A stretch of DNA of 5,470 bases, taken from an uncultured Eubacteriales bacterium (lineage in GTDB: Bacteria > Bacillota > Clostridia > Oscillospirales > Oscillospiraceae). The notes beneath the pieces are model-generated. The model did no database searches. It was given only the letters and a program-made list of their open reading frames with translations, and was not told the origin of the DNA. The translations under genes were made by a program, and so were the position numbers. The stretch lies in the NCBI GenBank assembly GCA_900554625.1, contig USHP01000148.1, forward strand, positions 1 to 5,470. Reading direction: 5' to 3'. This document shows, in pieces, positions 1 through 5,470 of this stretch (positions are counted from its first letter, which is position 1; each line of letters opens with the position of its first letter).

Positions 1-1
1 A

Positions 2-76
2 TATTATCTCATATTGCCGGGCGATATGCTAGGCGGGTGCTTATTGAGCGCTTACTTTGGACGGATGTCTAAGTGA
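2..76 (+). CDS. Possible C-terminal end of a membrane protein (partial, enters from left edge)
   Basis: Reading plus-strand frame 2 from the left edge gives a short hydrophobic tail containing LILPGDMLGG, then CLLSAYFGRMSK and a TGA stop at 74-76. This resembles the end of a small integral membrane protein: a last transmembrane helix followed by a short basic tail. The PGD motif before the last helix recalls the C-terminus of BioY-type biotin transporters, but the lysine usually found three residues after the D is glycine here, so that identity is only a guess. It would overlap the 3' end of the convergent DUF1934 gene by 25 bases. Frame 1 is also open up to 72, and a 24-codon open stretch occurs easily by chance. 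Supporting it, no minus-strand gene starts in the leftmost 51 bases. Confidence 0.3.
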   Translation, partial: YYLILPGDMLGGCLLSAYFGRMSK

Positions 77-474
77 TAGTCAATAATGCCAGCTTCGGCA
101 TTCTCAATGGTAATATGGTACACCAAATCGATGGAACCTCCATCCGGTACCAGATCATAGAATACTCTGGTTGCTTTAACCGTCAGCATTAGTGTTCCGA
201 ATGGCATCTGATACAGAGAATCGTGGCTGGTCCCCTCTTGGAAAACCATTTGAGAGTTCAGTTGCCCGCTTCTTGTCAAAATTACCTTATCCGGTTCCAC
301 GCGAAAAGTAGTAGTTACACCTTCCAGCCCCGTCAGTTCACTTTCTTCATAGGAAATCTCCCAGCCATCCCGGCATAATTCCATGGAACCTTCCGTTACC
401 AGTTCAATGATTTCCGGCTCTTGGCCAGCGTAGGACTGGCGTCCCCGAACCGTCAAAACTACCGGTCGCTTCAT
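52..474 (-). CDS. DUF1934 domain-containing beta-barrel protein (YwiB-like)
   Basis: This is a small, probably cytoplasmic protein of 140 residues with no signal peptide or membrane segment. It matches the DUF1934/YwiB family (calycin-like beta-barrel) over its whole length. The visible hallmarks are an N-terminal basic strand (KRPVVLTVRGRQ), LVTEG at 25-29, YEESELTGLEG at 42-52, MVFQEG at 76-81 and PFGTL at 91-95. The biochemical function of the family is not established. I chose the ATG at 474-472: a GGAGG (482-486) lies 7 bases upstream, whereas the in-frame GTG at 480 would have only 1 base of spacing. The start codon shares one base with the ddl stop (TAATG), so translational coupling to ddl is likely. 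No terminator is visible in the remaining 51 bases downstream. Confidence 0.92.
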   Translation of the reverse strand: MKRPVVLTVRGRQSYAGQEPEIIELVTEGSMELCRDGWEISYEESELTGLEGVTTTFRVEPDKVILTRSGQLNSQMVFQEGTSHDSLYQMPFGTLMLTVKATRVFYDLVPDGGSIDLVYHITIENAEAGIIDYHLDIRPK

Positions 475-1541
475 TAGCACGCCTCCAGGGCCAGACGAAT
501 CAATTCGTCAATTAGCTGAGGATAAGGCAAACCGCTGGCATCAAAGAGCTTCGGGTACATGGAAATAGAGGTGAATCCAGGCAGCGTGTTGATTTCATTG
601 AATACAACCCGGTTTTCGTCATAGGTCACAAAGAAGTCCACCCGGCTCAGCCCCTGGCAACCCACAGCACGATAGACCTTTACTGCTGCATCTCGCACAA
701 TCTCGCCCACATTCTCCGGAATTCGGGCAGGAATATAGGCAGTGGACGTATCCGTCAGATATTTGGCATCATAGTCATAAAAATCTGCACCGGAATCGAT
801 TTCTCCACAAATCGAAGCTACAGGATTCTCATTACCCATGACGGCAATCTCGATTTCACGGCCATTGATAAATTCCTCAACCAGGATTTTCCGGTCATAA
901 CGCCCTGCCAAAAGCAGCGCATTACGCAGTGCATCCCGATCTGCAGCCTTAGAAACGCCAACAGAAGAGCCTGTTCCTGCCGGTTTTACAAACATCGGAT
1001 AGCGGAAACGCAATTCCAGCATTGACAAAGTATTTTCCATCCGGTTTTCCAAATCGCTGCTGTTTACCAACTGCCAAGCTGCCTGGGGAACGCCCGCCTG
1101 ATCAACAACCAATTTTGTCAAAGTTTTATCCATTGCCACAGCAGAGGCTGCTACATGGGGACCAACATAGGCAATGCCTGCCATTTGCAGCAAGCCCTGC
1201 ATGGCGCCGTCCTCGCCGTTTTCTCCGTGGAGAACAGGAAATACCACATCAATACGTTCCCGAACGACACAGTCGCCCTCAAAGCTCAGAAGCCCCTGTC
1301 CACGCACAGGAGAAATGGCTGCTCTGCGGTTATTTGGGTGATTCTTCCAGGTTCCCTTAGGAAGCATGGAATAGTCGTCTCCTCCGAACAGAATCCAGTC
1401 TCCTTCCTTCGTGATACCGACCGGAAAAATGGTATATTTGCTTTTGTCAATATTATTCAGTACTGATTCAGCCGAGCGCAGAGAAACCTCATGCTCCGGA
1501 CTGATGCCGCCAAAGAGGATACAGACACTGAGTTTTTTCAC
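474..1541 (-). CDS. ddl: D-alanine--D-alanine ligase
   Basis: Cytoplasmic ATP-grasp enzyme that joins two D-alanines, using ATP, to make the D-Ala-D-Ala end of the peptidoglycan stem peptide. It has 355 residues, as usual for Gram-positive Ddl. The N-terminal domain carries LFGGxSxEHEVS with the substrate-binding Glu16, then HGENGEDG at 105-112. The ATP-grasp part shows MDK (Lys139), VKP (Lys186), GSSVG at 191-195, EEF at 222-224, and the metal-binding set Arg300, Asp302, Glu316 and Asn318 (FNEIN). The omega-loop DAKY, with Tyr261, aligns with E. coli DdlB Tyr216. In known D-Ala-D-lactate ligases that position is Phe or the loop is different, so true D-Ala-D-Ala specificity is predicted. The start is GTG, with a GAGG (1549-1552) 7 bases upstream. 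It is followed directly by the DUF1934 gene. No clear promoter of its own is seen. Confidence 0.97.
   Translation of the reverse strand: MKKLSVCILFGGISPEHEVSLRSAESVLNNIDKSKYTIFPVGITKEGDWILFGGDDYSMLPKGTWKNHPNNRRAAISPVRGQGLLSFEGDCVVRERIDVVFPVLHGENGEDGAMQGLLQMAGIAYVGPHVAASAVAMDKTLTKLVVDQAGVPQAAWQLVNSSDLENRMENTLSMLELRFRYPMFVKPAGTGSSVGVSKAADRDALRNALLLAGRYDRKILVEEFINGREIEIAVMGNENPVASICGEIDSGADFYDYDAKYLTDTSTAYIPARIPENVGEIVRDAAVKVYRAVGCQGLSRVDFFVTYDENRVVFNEINTLPGFTSISMYPKLFDASGLPYPQLIDELIRLALEAC
482..486 (-). promoter_or_regulatory. Ribosome binding site that sets the DUF1934 start
   Basis: On the minus strand this reads GGAGG, 7 bases before the ATG at 474. It lies inside the last codons of ddl. 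The spacing rejects the upstream in-frame GTG at 480 and makes the shorter 140-residue product the likely one. Confidence 0.8.
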
Positions 1542-1598
1542 ACAATCGCCTCATTCTTAAGATAATTCACAATTTCGTCTGGAAATCCAAAAAAATAG

Positions 1599-1607
1599 TG
1601 CTATAAT
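1599..1607 (+). promoter_or_regulatory. Extended -10 promoter of the small acidic protein gene
   Basis: The plus strand reads TGCTATAAT: a perfect TATAAT at 1602-1607 with the TGn extension at 1599-1600. The -35 region is poor (CTGGAA at 1579-1584 with 17-base spacing, 3 of 6 matches), which is normal for extended -10 promoters. Transcription should start near 1613-1615, about 43 bases before the ATG at 1657. It also rules out an upstream ATG at 1606, which would lie inside the -10 element. Confidence 0.8.
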
Positions 1608-1644
1608 GGAAGAAAATAATCGCATAGGTTACAGATCGTATGCT

Positions 1645-1650
1645 AGGAGG
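1645..1650 (+). promoter_or_regulatory. Strong ribosome binding site of the small acidic protein gene
   Basis: A perfect AGGAGG with 6 bases of spacing to the ATG at 1657. It decides the start against the in-frame ATG at 1606. Confidence 0.9.
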
Positions 1651-1656
1651 GTCGCT

Positions 1657-2049
1657 ATGAACATTGAATTGACCAACAAGGAGTTCCGCCGGCTGCTGGA
1701 TCTTGTCTATATCGGAAACTGGATTCTCAATTCCACACGAGGAGAAGATCGCTTTCAGGATTATGATGCCCTGGAAAGCAAAATTTTTTCCTATTCACCT
1801 GCACTTTCCGAGAGCTGGAACGGAAGCATCATTCCTTCACGTGACTACACGGAAGGTGGAATTCACGAAGCCATCGCCTGCTATGAAGATACGGTTTTTT
1901 ACGAAATTCTGGCAGAAGAACTGTCCCGCAGGGATATGGATTATCCGGAAATCACAGAAGAAAATTACGATGAAATTGTCGGTCGTATGAATCGTTACAT
2001 GTCAGAGTTTGAAACATCCGGTGTAGATCATCTGGTTTTGGAAGAATAA
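1657..2049 (+). CDS. Small acidic protein of unknown function
   Basis: It encodes 130 residues that I cannot assign to a named family; conserved hypothetical proteins beginning with a similar ELTN-(E/K)-(E/Q)-(F/Y)-LLDLVYxGNW pattern seem familiar from Clostridia. The product is strongly acidic (29 Asp/Glu against 11 Lys/Arg). It has no signal peptide and no membrane helix, so it is probably cytoplasmic. Residues 4-25 look like an amphipathic helix ending in GNWILN. Residues 68-118 (HEAIACYEDTVFYEILAEEL, then a second acidic stretch) look helical. A central loop (about 45-67) contains SESWNGS. No catalytic signature is seen. The start is set by AGGAGG and a promoter just upstream. It is a stand-alone gene with its own promoter and terminator, facing against murC and ddl. 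The good start signals and clean termination argue that it is a real gene. Confidence 0.88.
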   Translation: MNIELTNKEFRRLLDLVYIGNWILNSTRGEDRFQDYDALESKIFSYSPALSESWNGSIIPSRDYTEGGIHEAIACYEDTVFYEILAEELSRRDMDYPEITEENYDEIVGRMNRYMSEFETSGVDHLVLEE

Positions 2050-2067
2050 TCCAAAACCAGATTTTTT
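2030..2067 (+). terminator. Intrinsic terminator overlapping the end of the small acidic protein gene
   Basis: A perfect 12-base inverted repeat: ATCTGGTTTTGG (2030-2041) pairs with CCAAAACCAGAT (2051-2062). The loop is 9 bases and a T run covers 2062-2067. The left arm encodes the last residues of the protein and the TAA stop (2047-2049) lies in the loop. On the minus strand the hairpin is not followed by a T run, so it should terminate only plus-strand transcription and not murC. Confidence 0.9.
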
Positions 2068-3427
2068 ATGAATTCAGCAATGCCTCTCCTGCACGGAAAA
2101 TATCTCCGGCCCCCATCGTAATCACCACATCACCTTCCCGGACATTTTCCCGAAGGTATTCAGTAACATCCGGCAGCGTTTCGCAGAACACGGAACCAGG
2201 GATCTGAGCCGCCAAATCAGCTGAAGAGATACCCGTGGTATTGCGCTCCCGGGCTGCGTAAATCTCCGCCAACACAACCACATCCGGCTTTTTCAGTTCG
2301 CGGACAAAATCATCAAACAGCGCTTTCGTACGGGTATAAGTATGGGGCTGGAATGCCAATACCAAACGACGGGAAGGCATTGCTGCGCGAACTGCATTGA
2401 TGGTCGCAGCCAGCTCATCAGGATGGTGCGCGTAATCATCGTACACATCCGCACCATGATACTTCCCCTTAAACTCCATTCGCCGTCCTGCGCCGTGGAA
2501 GGACTCCAGGCCGTGAGAAACGGCTTCCCCGGGGATTCCCATCATCCAGGACGCTGCTGCCGCTGCAAGGGCGTTGAGGGCGTTATGGCGCCCCAGGACT
2601 CCCATATCCAAATGGCAGTAGAACTCACCATCACAGATAACATCAAAATGCTGCCAGTCTGGATGCATATTGGCGGCGTGAATACGGTTCTTCTCGTCCA
2701 ATCCAAAGGACACATAGTCAATCCCCTCCATAGCCGAAACCGTATGGGGATCATCACCGTTGGCAATCACACCAAAGGTCGCCAGCTCCGCAAATTTATG
2801 GAAGGATTTCTGAATATCTTCCAGATCCTTGAAGTAATCCAGATGATCTGCTTCTACATTCAGCACAACAGCCAATGTCGGGAAGAAATTTAAGAAGGAA
2901 TCACAATACTCGCAGCTTTCCAGCAAAATTGTGTCTCCATGCCCCACCCGGTGTCCTGCATGAAGCAAAGGCAGGTATCCGCCGATCATAACCGTGGGGT
3001 CCAAATTCGCTTCCATCAAAATGTGGGTCATCATGGACGTTGCGGTGGTTTTTCCATGAGTACCGGAGATGCAGATCGCATTTTTGTAGGACTTCATGAT
3101 TTCGCCCCAGGCCTGGGCTCTCTCAAACACAGGGATGCCTGCAGCGCGAGCAGCTGCAATTTCCGGGTTGTCATTATGAGCAGCCGCAGTGCGAATAATA
3201 CAATCCGCACCTTCAATATTTTCTGCATGGTGGCCAATTGCAACAGGTATCCCCTGCGCCTCCAGCTCTTGGGTAGACGCAGATGCGCTCATATCCGAGC
3301 CCGTTACTTCCATGCCCATTCCCTTCAACACGAGACCCAGGGGCCGCATGGACACCCCACCAATACCAACCAGATGTACATGCCGACCGGGCACCAAGTA
3401 TTTGGCAATTTTCTTGTTTTTAAACAT
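2066..3427 (-). CDS. murC: UDP-N-acetylmuramate--L-alanine ligase
   Basis: Cytoplasmic Mur ligase that adds L-Ala to UDP-MurNAc using ATP, the first amino-acid step of peptidoglycan stem synthesis. It has 453 residues from the ATG, full length for the family. The order is: N-terminal UDP-binding Rossmann domain with GIGG at 21-24; ATPase domain with P-loop SGTHGKTT at 121-128 (Lys126); the acidic substrate-site segment ESCEYCDSF at 170-178; and NVEADHLDYF at 190-199, with the Mur-type His195. The C-terminal domain follows, with DDYAHHP at 330-336, FQPHTYTRT at 359-367 and MGAGDI at 438-443. DYAHHP and QPHTYTR are MurC signatures. I chose the ATG at 3427, about 10 bases after GGGGGA. The in-frame TTG at 3436 would leave almost no spacing. 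It has its own promoter. It ends at 2066, 17 bases from the stop of the convergent small gene, with no minus-strand terminator visible. Confidence 0.96.
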   Translation of the reverse strand: MFKNKKIAKYLVPGRHVHLVGIGGVSMRPLGLVLKGMGMEVTGSDMSASASTQELEAQGIPVAIGHHAENIEGADCIIRTAAAHNDNPEIAAARAAGIPVFERAQAWGEIMKSYKNAICISGTHGKTTATSMMTHILMEANLDPTVMIGGYLPLLHAGHRVGHGDTILLESCEYCDSFLNFFPTLAVVLNVEADHLDYFKDLEDIQKSFHKFAELATFGVIANGDDPHTVSAMEGIDYVSFGLDEKNRIHAANMHPDWQHFDVICDGEFYCHLDMGVLGRHNALNALAAAAASWMMGIPGEAVSHGLESFHGAGRRMEFKGKYHGADVYDDYAHHPDELAATINAVRAAMPSRRLVLAFQPHTYTRTKALFDDFVRELKKPDVVVLAEIYAARERNTTGISSADLAAQIPGSVFCETLPDVTEYLRENVREGDVVITMGAGDIFRAGEALLNS

Positions 3428-3471
3428 ACACGTCAAATCCCCCGCATGAAAATCTTTGCATAGTCTAAGGC

Positions 3472-3500
3472 ATTATACAACATTCATAAGGAATTTACAA
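3472..3500 (-). promoter_or_regulatory. Sigma-A-type promoter of murC
   Basis: On the minus strand, TTGTAA (3500-3495, 4 of 6 matches to TTGACA) is followed by a 17-base spacer and a perfect TATAAT (3477-3472). Transcription should start near 3465, giving a leader of about 40 bases before the murC ATG. The surrounding DNA is AT-rich. The rpsU terminator lies just upstream, so murC needs this promoter. Confidence 0.75.
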
Positions 3501-3566
3501 CAACAAAAATGGAACAATGGTAACATTCGAAAATAGTATTTTTTACTTTTTGACGTATAATACAGC

Positions 3567-3598
3567 AAAAAACCGCTCTGCATTGTTGCAGAGCGGTT
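3567..3598 (-). terminator. Intrinsic terminator of rpsU
   Basis: On the minus strand, AACCGCTCTGC (3598-3588) pairs perfectly with GCAGAGCGGTT (3581-3571) across a 6-base loop, and a run of six T follows (3572-3567, partly shared with the stem). It starts 25 bases after the rpsU stop and separates rpsU from murC. Confidence 0.93.
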
Positions 3599-3622
3599 CT
3601 TGAGCAAAAATCAAGAGGGATA

Positions 3623-3805
3623 TTAATAGAATTTTCTCTTGTTCTTACGAGCAGCTTCAGACTTCTGCTTACGCTTCAGACTGGGGCTGACGTAATGCTC
3701 GCGCTTCTTGACTTCAGCGATGACGCCCTCCTTGGCACAGCTACGCTTAAAACGGCGCAGAGCGCTTTCCAGAGATTCGTTCTCCTTCACGCGAATTTCA
3801 GACAT
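3623..3805 (-). CDS. rpsU: 30S ribosomal protein bS21
   Basis: Small basic protein of the 30S subunit platform, near the anti-Shine-Dalgarno end of 16S rRNA, involved in translation initiation. It has 60 residues, close to the usual 57-60 for Bacillota. It shows the family pattern throughout: [20 protein letters not shown] at 2-21, then [19 protein letters not shown] at 31-42, and a Lys/Arg-rich C-terminus ending in KNKRKFY. The ATG at 3805 is chosen because the family starts MSE and because a long Shine-Dalgarno (GGAGGGAGGG) lies 6 bases upstream. An in-frame ATG 24 bases further upstream would put that ribosome binding site inside the gene. It is a single-gene unit with its own promoter and terminator, between leuS and murC. 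Confidence 0.97.
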   Translation of the reverse strand: MSEIRVKENESLESALRRFKRSCAKEGVIAEVKKREHYVSPSLKRKQKSEAARKNKRKFY

Positions 3806-3871
3806 TGTTTTCCCTCCCTCCGATGGCATCCGGCTAAATCCTGGATGCTTTCAGGGCCCTAAGACCAGGCT
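3806..3871 (-). promoter_or_regulatory. Structured 5' leader of rpsU (possible regulatory RNA element)
   Basis: The predicted leader of about 65 bases contains three self-complementary segments. CCTGG (3869-3865) can pair with CCAGG (3844-3840), enclosing the palindrome AGGGCCCT (3860-3853). GCATCC (3848-3843) can pair with GGATGC (3831-3826) over an 11-base loop, ending just before the Shine-Dalgarno. The first and last pairings both use bases 3844-3843, so they exclude each other. I do not recognise a named ribosomal-protein leader family. Regulation is an inference from the complementarity alone. Confidence 0.4.
3812..3821 (-). promoter_or_regulatory. Tandem Shine-Dalgarno sequence of rpsU
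   Basis: The minus strand reads GGAGGGAGGG, with its last base 6 bases before the ATG. It offers two overlapping registers for pairing with the 16S rRNA 3' end, which is unusual and implies very strong initiation. It lies 4 bases after a possible leader hairpin. Confidence 0.85.
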
Positions 3872-3876
3872 TGAAT

Positions 3877-3905
3877 ATTATATACGCATTTTCTCCAATT
3901 GTCAA
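3877..3905 (-). promoter_or_regulatory. Perfect consensus sigma-A promoter of rpsU
   Basis: On the minus strand, TTGACA (3905-3900), a 17-base spacer and TATAAT (3882-3877) match the vegetative consensus at all 12 positions with ideal spacing. Transcription should start near 3871-3870. Such strength fits a ribosomal protein gene that is expressed alone. Confidence 0.95.
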
Positions 3906-3926
3906 GAAAGATTTCGATAAATTTAC

Positions 3927-3957
3927 AAAAAATCTTTTCCAGCCGCAAAATGGGAAA
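3927..3957 (-). terminator. Weak candidate terminator of leuS
   Basis: After the leuS stop, the minus strand has TTTCC (3957-3953) able to pair with GGAAA (3940-3936) over a 12-base loop. A run of six T follows at 3932-3927. The stem is short and AT-rich, so termination may be inefficient or Rho-dependent. It lies just upstream of the rpsU promoter. Confidence 0.3.
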
Positions 3958-3980
3958 CGCTTCTCACTTTTCTGCTTGGA

Positions 3981-5470
3981 TTACTTGACAATCAGATTCA
4001 CCAGCTTGTTCTTGACCACAATGGTTTTCACAATGCTGCCACCCTGCTTGGCAAGGAACCGGGAAATCTTTTCATCCGCGACTACATTGGCTACCACTTG
4101 CTCATCACTGAGATCCGCATCCATCAGGACAGTGCCACGCATCTTGCCGTTAACCTGAACCGCAATGTTGATCTCGCTGTCTTTACACTTTTCCTCAGAA
4201 TACTGCGGCCAAGCAGAAATGGAACAAATTCCTTCATATCCCTTCTGCTCCCAGATTTCGTCACAAATATGGGGCGCAAAAGGAGAAAGCAGCTGCAAAA
4301 CAGTCTTCAACTCCGCACGATTGCAAGTCTTGTCAATCTGGTTAATCAACGTCATCAACGCAGCAATGGCAGTGTTCGGCTTCAGGTTATCAATATCTTC
4401 CGTTACCTTCTTGATTGTCTTATGCATCAGAGAAGTGTTTGCCTTGGAATATTCCGTCTCCATATCCGAAACATTCTCCGCCATAGCCCACACGCGATCC
4501 AGGAAGCGCTTGCAGCCTTTCACCGCCTTGGGAGACCAGGTCGCTGCCTTCTCAAAATCGCCGATGAACATGACGTACAGACGCATGGTGTCAGCGCCGT
4601 ACTCGCGAATCACATCGTCGGGGTTGACTACATTGCCCAGAGACTTACTCATCTTTACAGCGGGACGGAGTGCACCAGAGCCATATTTGGCAATCATGGC
4701 ATCCTTATCTTCCTGCTTTTCGAAATTGCCGACATAGTGAGGGTTCTCACCCAAAATCATGCCGTGGGAGGTACGCTTGGCGTACGGCTCCTTGGTAGGC
4801 ACCACACCGATATCATACAGGAACTTGTGCCAGAACCGGGAATACAGCAGGTGCAGTGTGGTATGCTCCATACCGCCGTTGTACCAGTCTACCGGGCTCC
4901 AATACTCCAGCATCTCCTTGGATGCCAATGCCTTATCGTTGTGGGGATCCATATACCGCAAGTAGTACCAGGAGGAGCCTGCCCACTGAGGCATGGTATC
5001 CGTCTCCCGTTTGGCATCGCCGCCGCAACAAGGACATTTCACATTGACCCAGTCGGTAATGGCAGACAGCGGACTTTCACCGTCATCGGTGGGCTCGTAG
5101 CTTTCCACATCGGGCAGCAACAGAGGCAGATCCTCTTCCTTCATCGGAACCTCACCGCACTTCGGGCAGTGGATGATCGGAATCGGCTCGCCCCAGTAGC
5201 GCTGACGGGAGAACACCCAGTCACGCAGCTTGAAATTGGTCTTGGGCTCTCCAATTCCCTGCTCACTGAGCCACTTGATAATCACAGGAATAGCCTCTTT
5301 TACGGTCAGACCGTTCAAGAAACCGGAATTAACCATGATTCCAGTATCATCTTTCAGAGTGAAAGCAGCTTCTTGTACATTGCCGCCAGCAACAACTTCC
5401 ACGATCTCGCAGCCGAAAGCCTTAGCAAACTCCCAGTCACGGTCATCATGTGCAGGCACAGCCATAATGG
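3981..5470 (-). CDS. leuS: Leucyl-tRNA synthetase, C-terminal part (5' end beyond the window)
   Basis: Class I aminoacyl-tRNA synthetase that charges tRNA-Leu with leucine in the cytoplasm. About 495 residues are visible, roughly 60% of the usual 800-830. The frame stays open to the right edge, and the first Met there is internal: [14 protein letters not shown] is the family's CP1 editing-domain motif, with the conserved aspartates of its HDxRD segment. Counting from that Met, [10 protein letters not shown] (49-58) follows, then [16 protein letters not shown] at 82-97. Cysteines at 100/103 and 144/147 form a likely zinc site. [17 protein letters not shown] comes next (158-174), then the KMSKS loop at 271-275, reading KMSKSLGN, where Lys or Arg is usual in place of Leu. 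The anticodon-binding helices and the C-terminal domain (VQVNGKMRG at 436-444) complete it. The start codon, signature HIGH motif and any upstream control lie outside the window. Confidence 0.97.
   Translation of the reverse strand, partial: IMAVPAHDDRDWEFAKAFGCEIVEVVAGGNVQEAAFTLKDDTGIMVNSGFLNGLTVKEAIPVIIKWLSEQGIGEPKTNFKLRDWVFSRQRYWGEPIPIIHCPKCGEVPMKEEDLPLLLPDVESYEPTDDGESPLSAITDWVNVKCPCCGGDAKRETDTMPQWAGSSWYYLRYMDPHNDKALASKEMLEYWSPVDWYNGGMEHTTLHLLYSRFWHKFLYDIGVVPTKEPYAKRTSHGMILGENPHYVGNFEKQEDKDAMIAKYGSGALRPAVKMSKSLGNVVNPDDVIREYGADTMRLYVMFIGDFEKAATWSPKAVKGCKRFLDRVWAMAENVSDMETEYSKANTSLMHKTIKKVTEDIDNLKPNTAIAALMTLINQIDKTCNRAELKTVLQLLSPFAPHICDEIWEQKGYEGICSISAWPQYSEEKCKDSEINIAVQVNGKMRGTVLMDADLSDEQVVANVVADEKISRFLAKQGGSIVKTIVVKNKLVNLIVK

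Noticed and set aside
11..27. Inverted repeat ATATTGCC / GGCGATAT as a terminator for ddl-DUF1934
   Set aside because: The arms contain a mismatch or wobble, the loop is too tight, and neither strand has a following T run.
1022..1466. Overlapping plus-strand reading frames of 112 and 103 codons opposite ddl
   Set aside because: They mirror a fully conserved ddl on the other strand, have no ribosome binding site or family resemblance, and have low-complexity Pro/Arg/His-rich translations typical of antisense frames.
1562..1590. Possible minus-strand promoter for ddl: TTGGAT, 17 bases, AATTAT
   Set aside because: It has only 3/6 and 4/6 matches in an AT-rich stretch, with a leader of about 15-20 bases. 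It cannot be excluded, but it is too weak to list as a feature.
1606..1656. Longer start for the small acidic protein at the ATG at 1606
   Set aside because: That ATG overlaps the -10 element, so it would not be in the transcript. AGGAGG at 1645-1650 points to 1657.
2342..3463. Plus-strand frames of 183 and 174 codons opposite murC
   Set aside because: They lie wholly or almost wholly opposite the conserved murC gene, lack start signals, and give Cys/His/Arg-rich translations without recognisable domains.
3556..3561. TATAAT on the plus strand between murC and rpsU
   Set aside because: There is no -35 at proper spacing and no gene or T-run terminator downstream on the plus strand, so it is probably chance in AT-rich DNA.
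4165..4737. Plus-strand 190-codon frame opposite leuS
   Set aside because: It is a shadow of leuS. There is no ribosome binding site or promoter, and the leuS frame is conserved throughout.

Overview
The window looks like chromosome from a low-to-mid GC Bacillota, most likely class Clostridia and possibly Oscillospirales. This is an inference from four things: the DUF1934/YwiB-type protein, the Gram-positive-length D-Ala-D-Ala ligase, a clostridial-type MurC that has ESCEYCDSF at the substrate site, and the sigma-A-like promoters. There is no phage, IS, CRISPR or tRNA/rRNA signal. Most of the window is housekeeping sequence.

Layout, left to right. (1) Bases 1-76 may hold the last codons of a plus-strand membrane protein, convergent with what follows (weak). 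(2) On the minus strand, ddl (D-alanine--D-alanine ligase, GTG start at 1541) is followed by a DUF1934 gene. The ddl stop and the DUF1934 start overlap as TAATG, so the two form a tight transcription unit. (3) A 130-residue acidic protein of unknown function lies on the plus strand at 1657-2049. It has its own extended -10 promoter, a strong ribosome binding site, and a terminator whose stem begins inside the coding sequence. (4) On the minus strand, murC (UDP-MurNAc--L-Ala ligase) has its own promoter. (5) On the minus strand, rpsU (ribosomal protein bS21) has a perfect consensus promoter, a structured leader, a tandem Shine-Dalgarno sequence and a strong intrinsic terminator. (6) On the minus strand, the C-terminal ~60% of leuS (leucyl-tRNA synthetase) runs off the right edge.

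MurC and Ddl serve the same pathway: MurC adds the first amino acid of the peptidoglycan stem, and Ddl makes the terminal D-Ala-D-Ala dipeptide. The unknown plus-strand gene sits between them. I see no minus-strand terminator between murC and ddl and no convincing promoter of ddl's own. The layout therefore fits a noncontiguous operon, in which murC-ddl-DUF1934 RNA would be antisense to the whole small gene. That arrangement, and the rpsU leader, are the items most worth a second look. I found no evidence of a wholly new multi-gene system.
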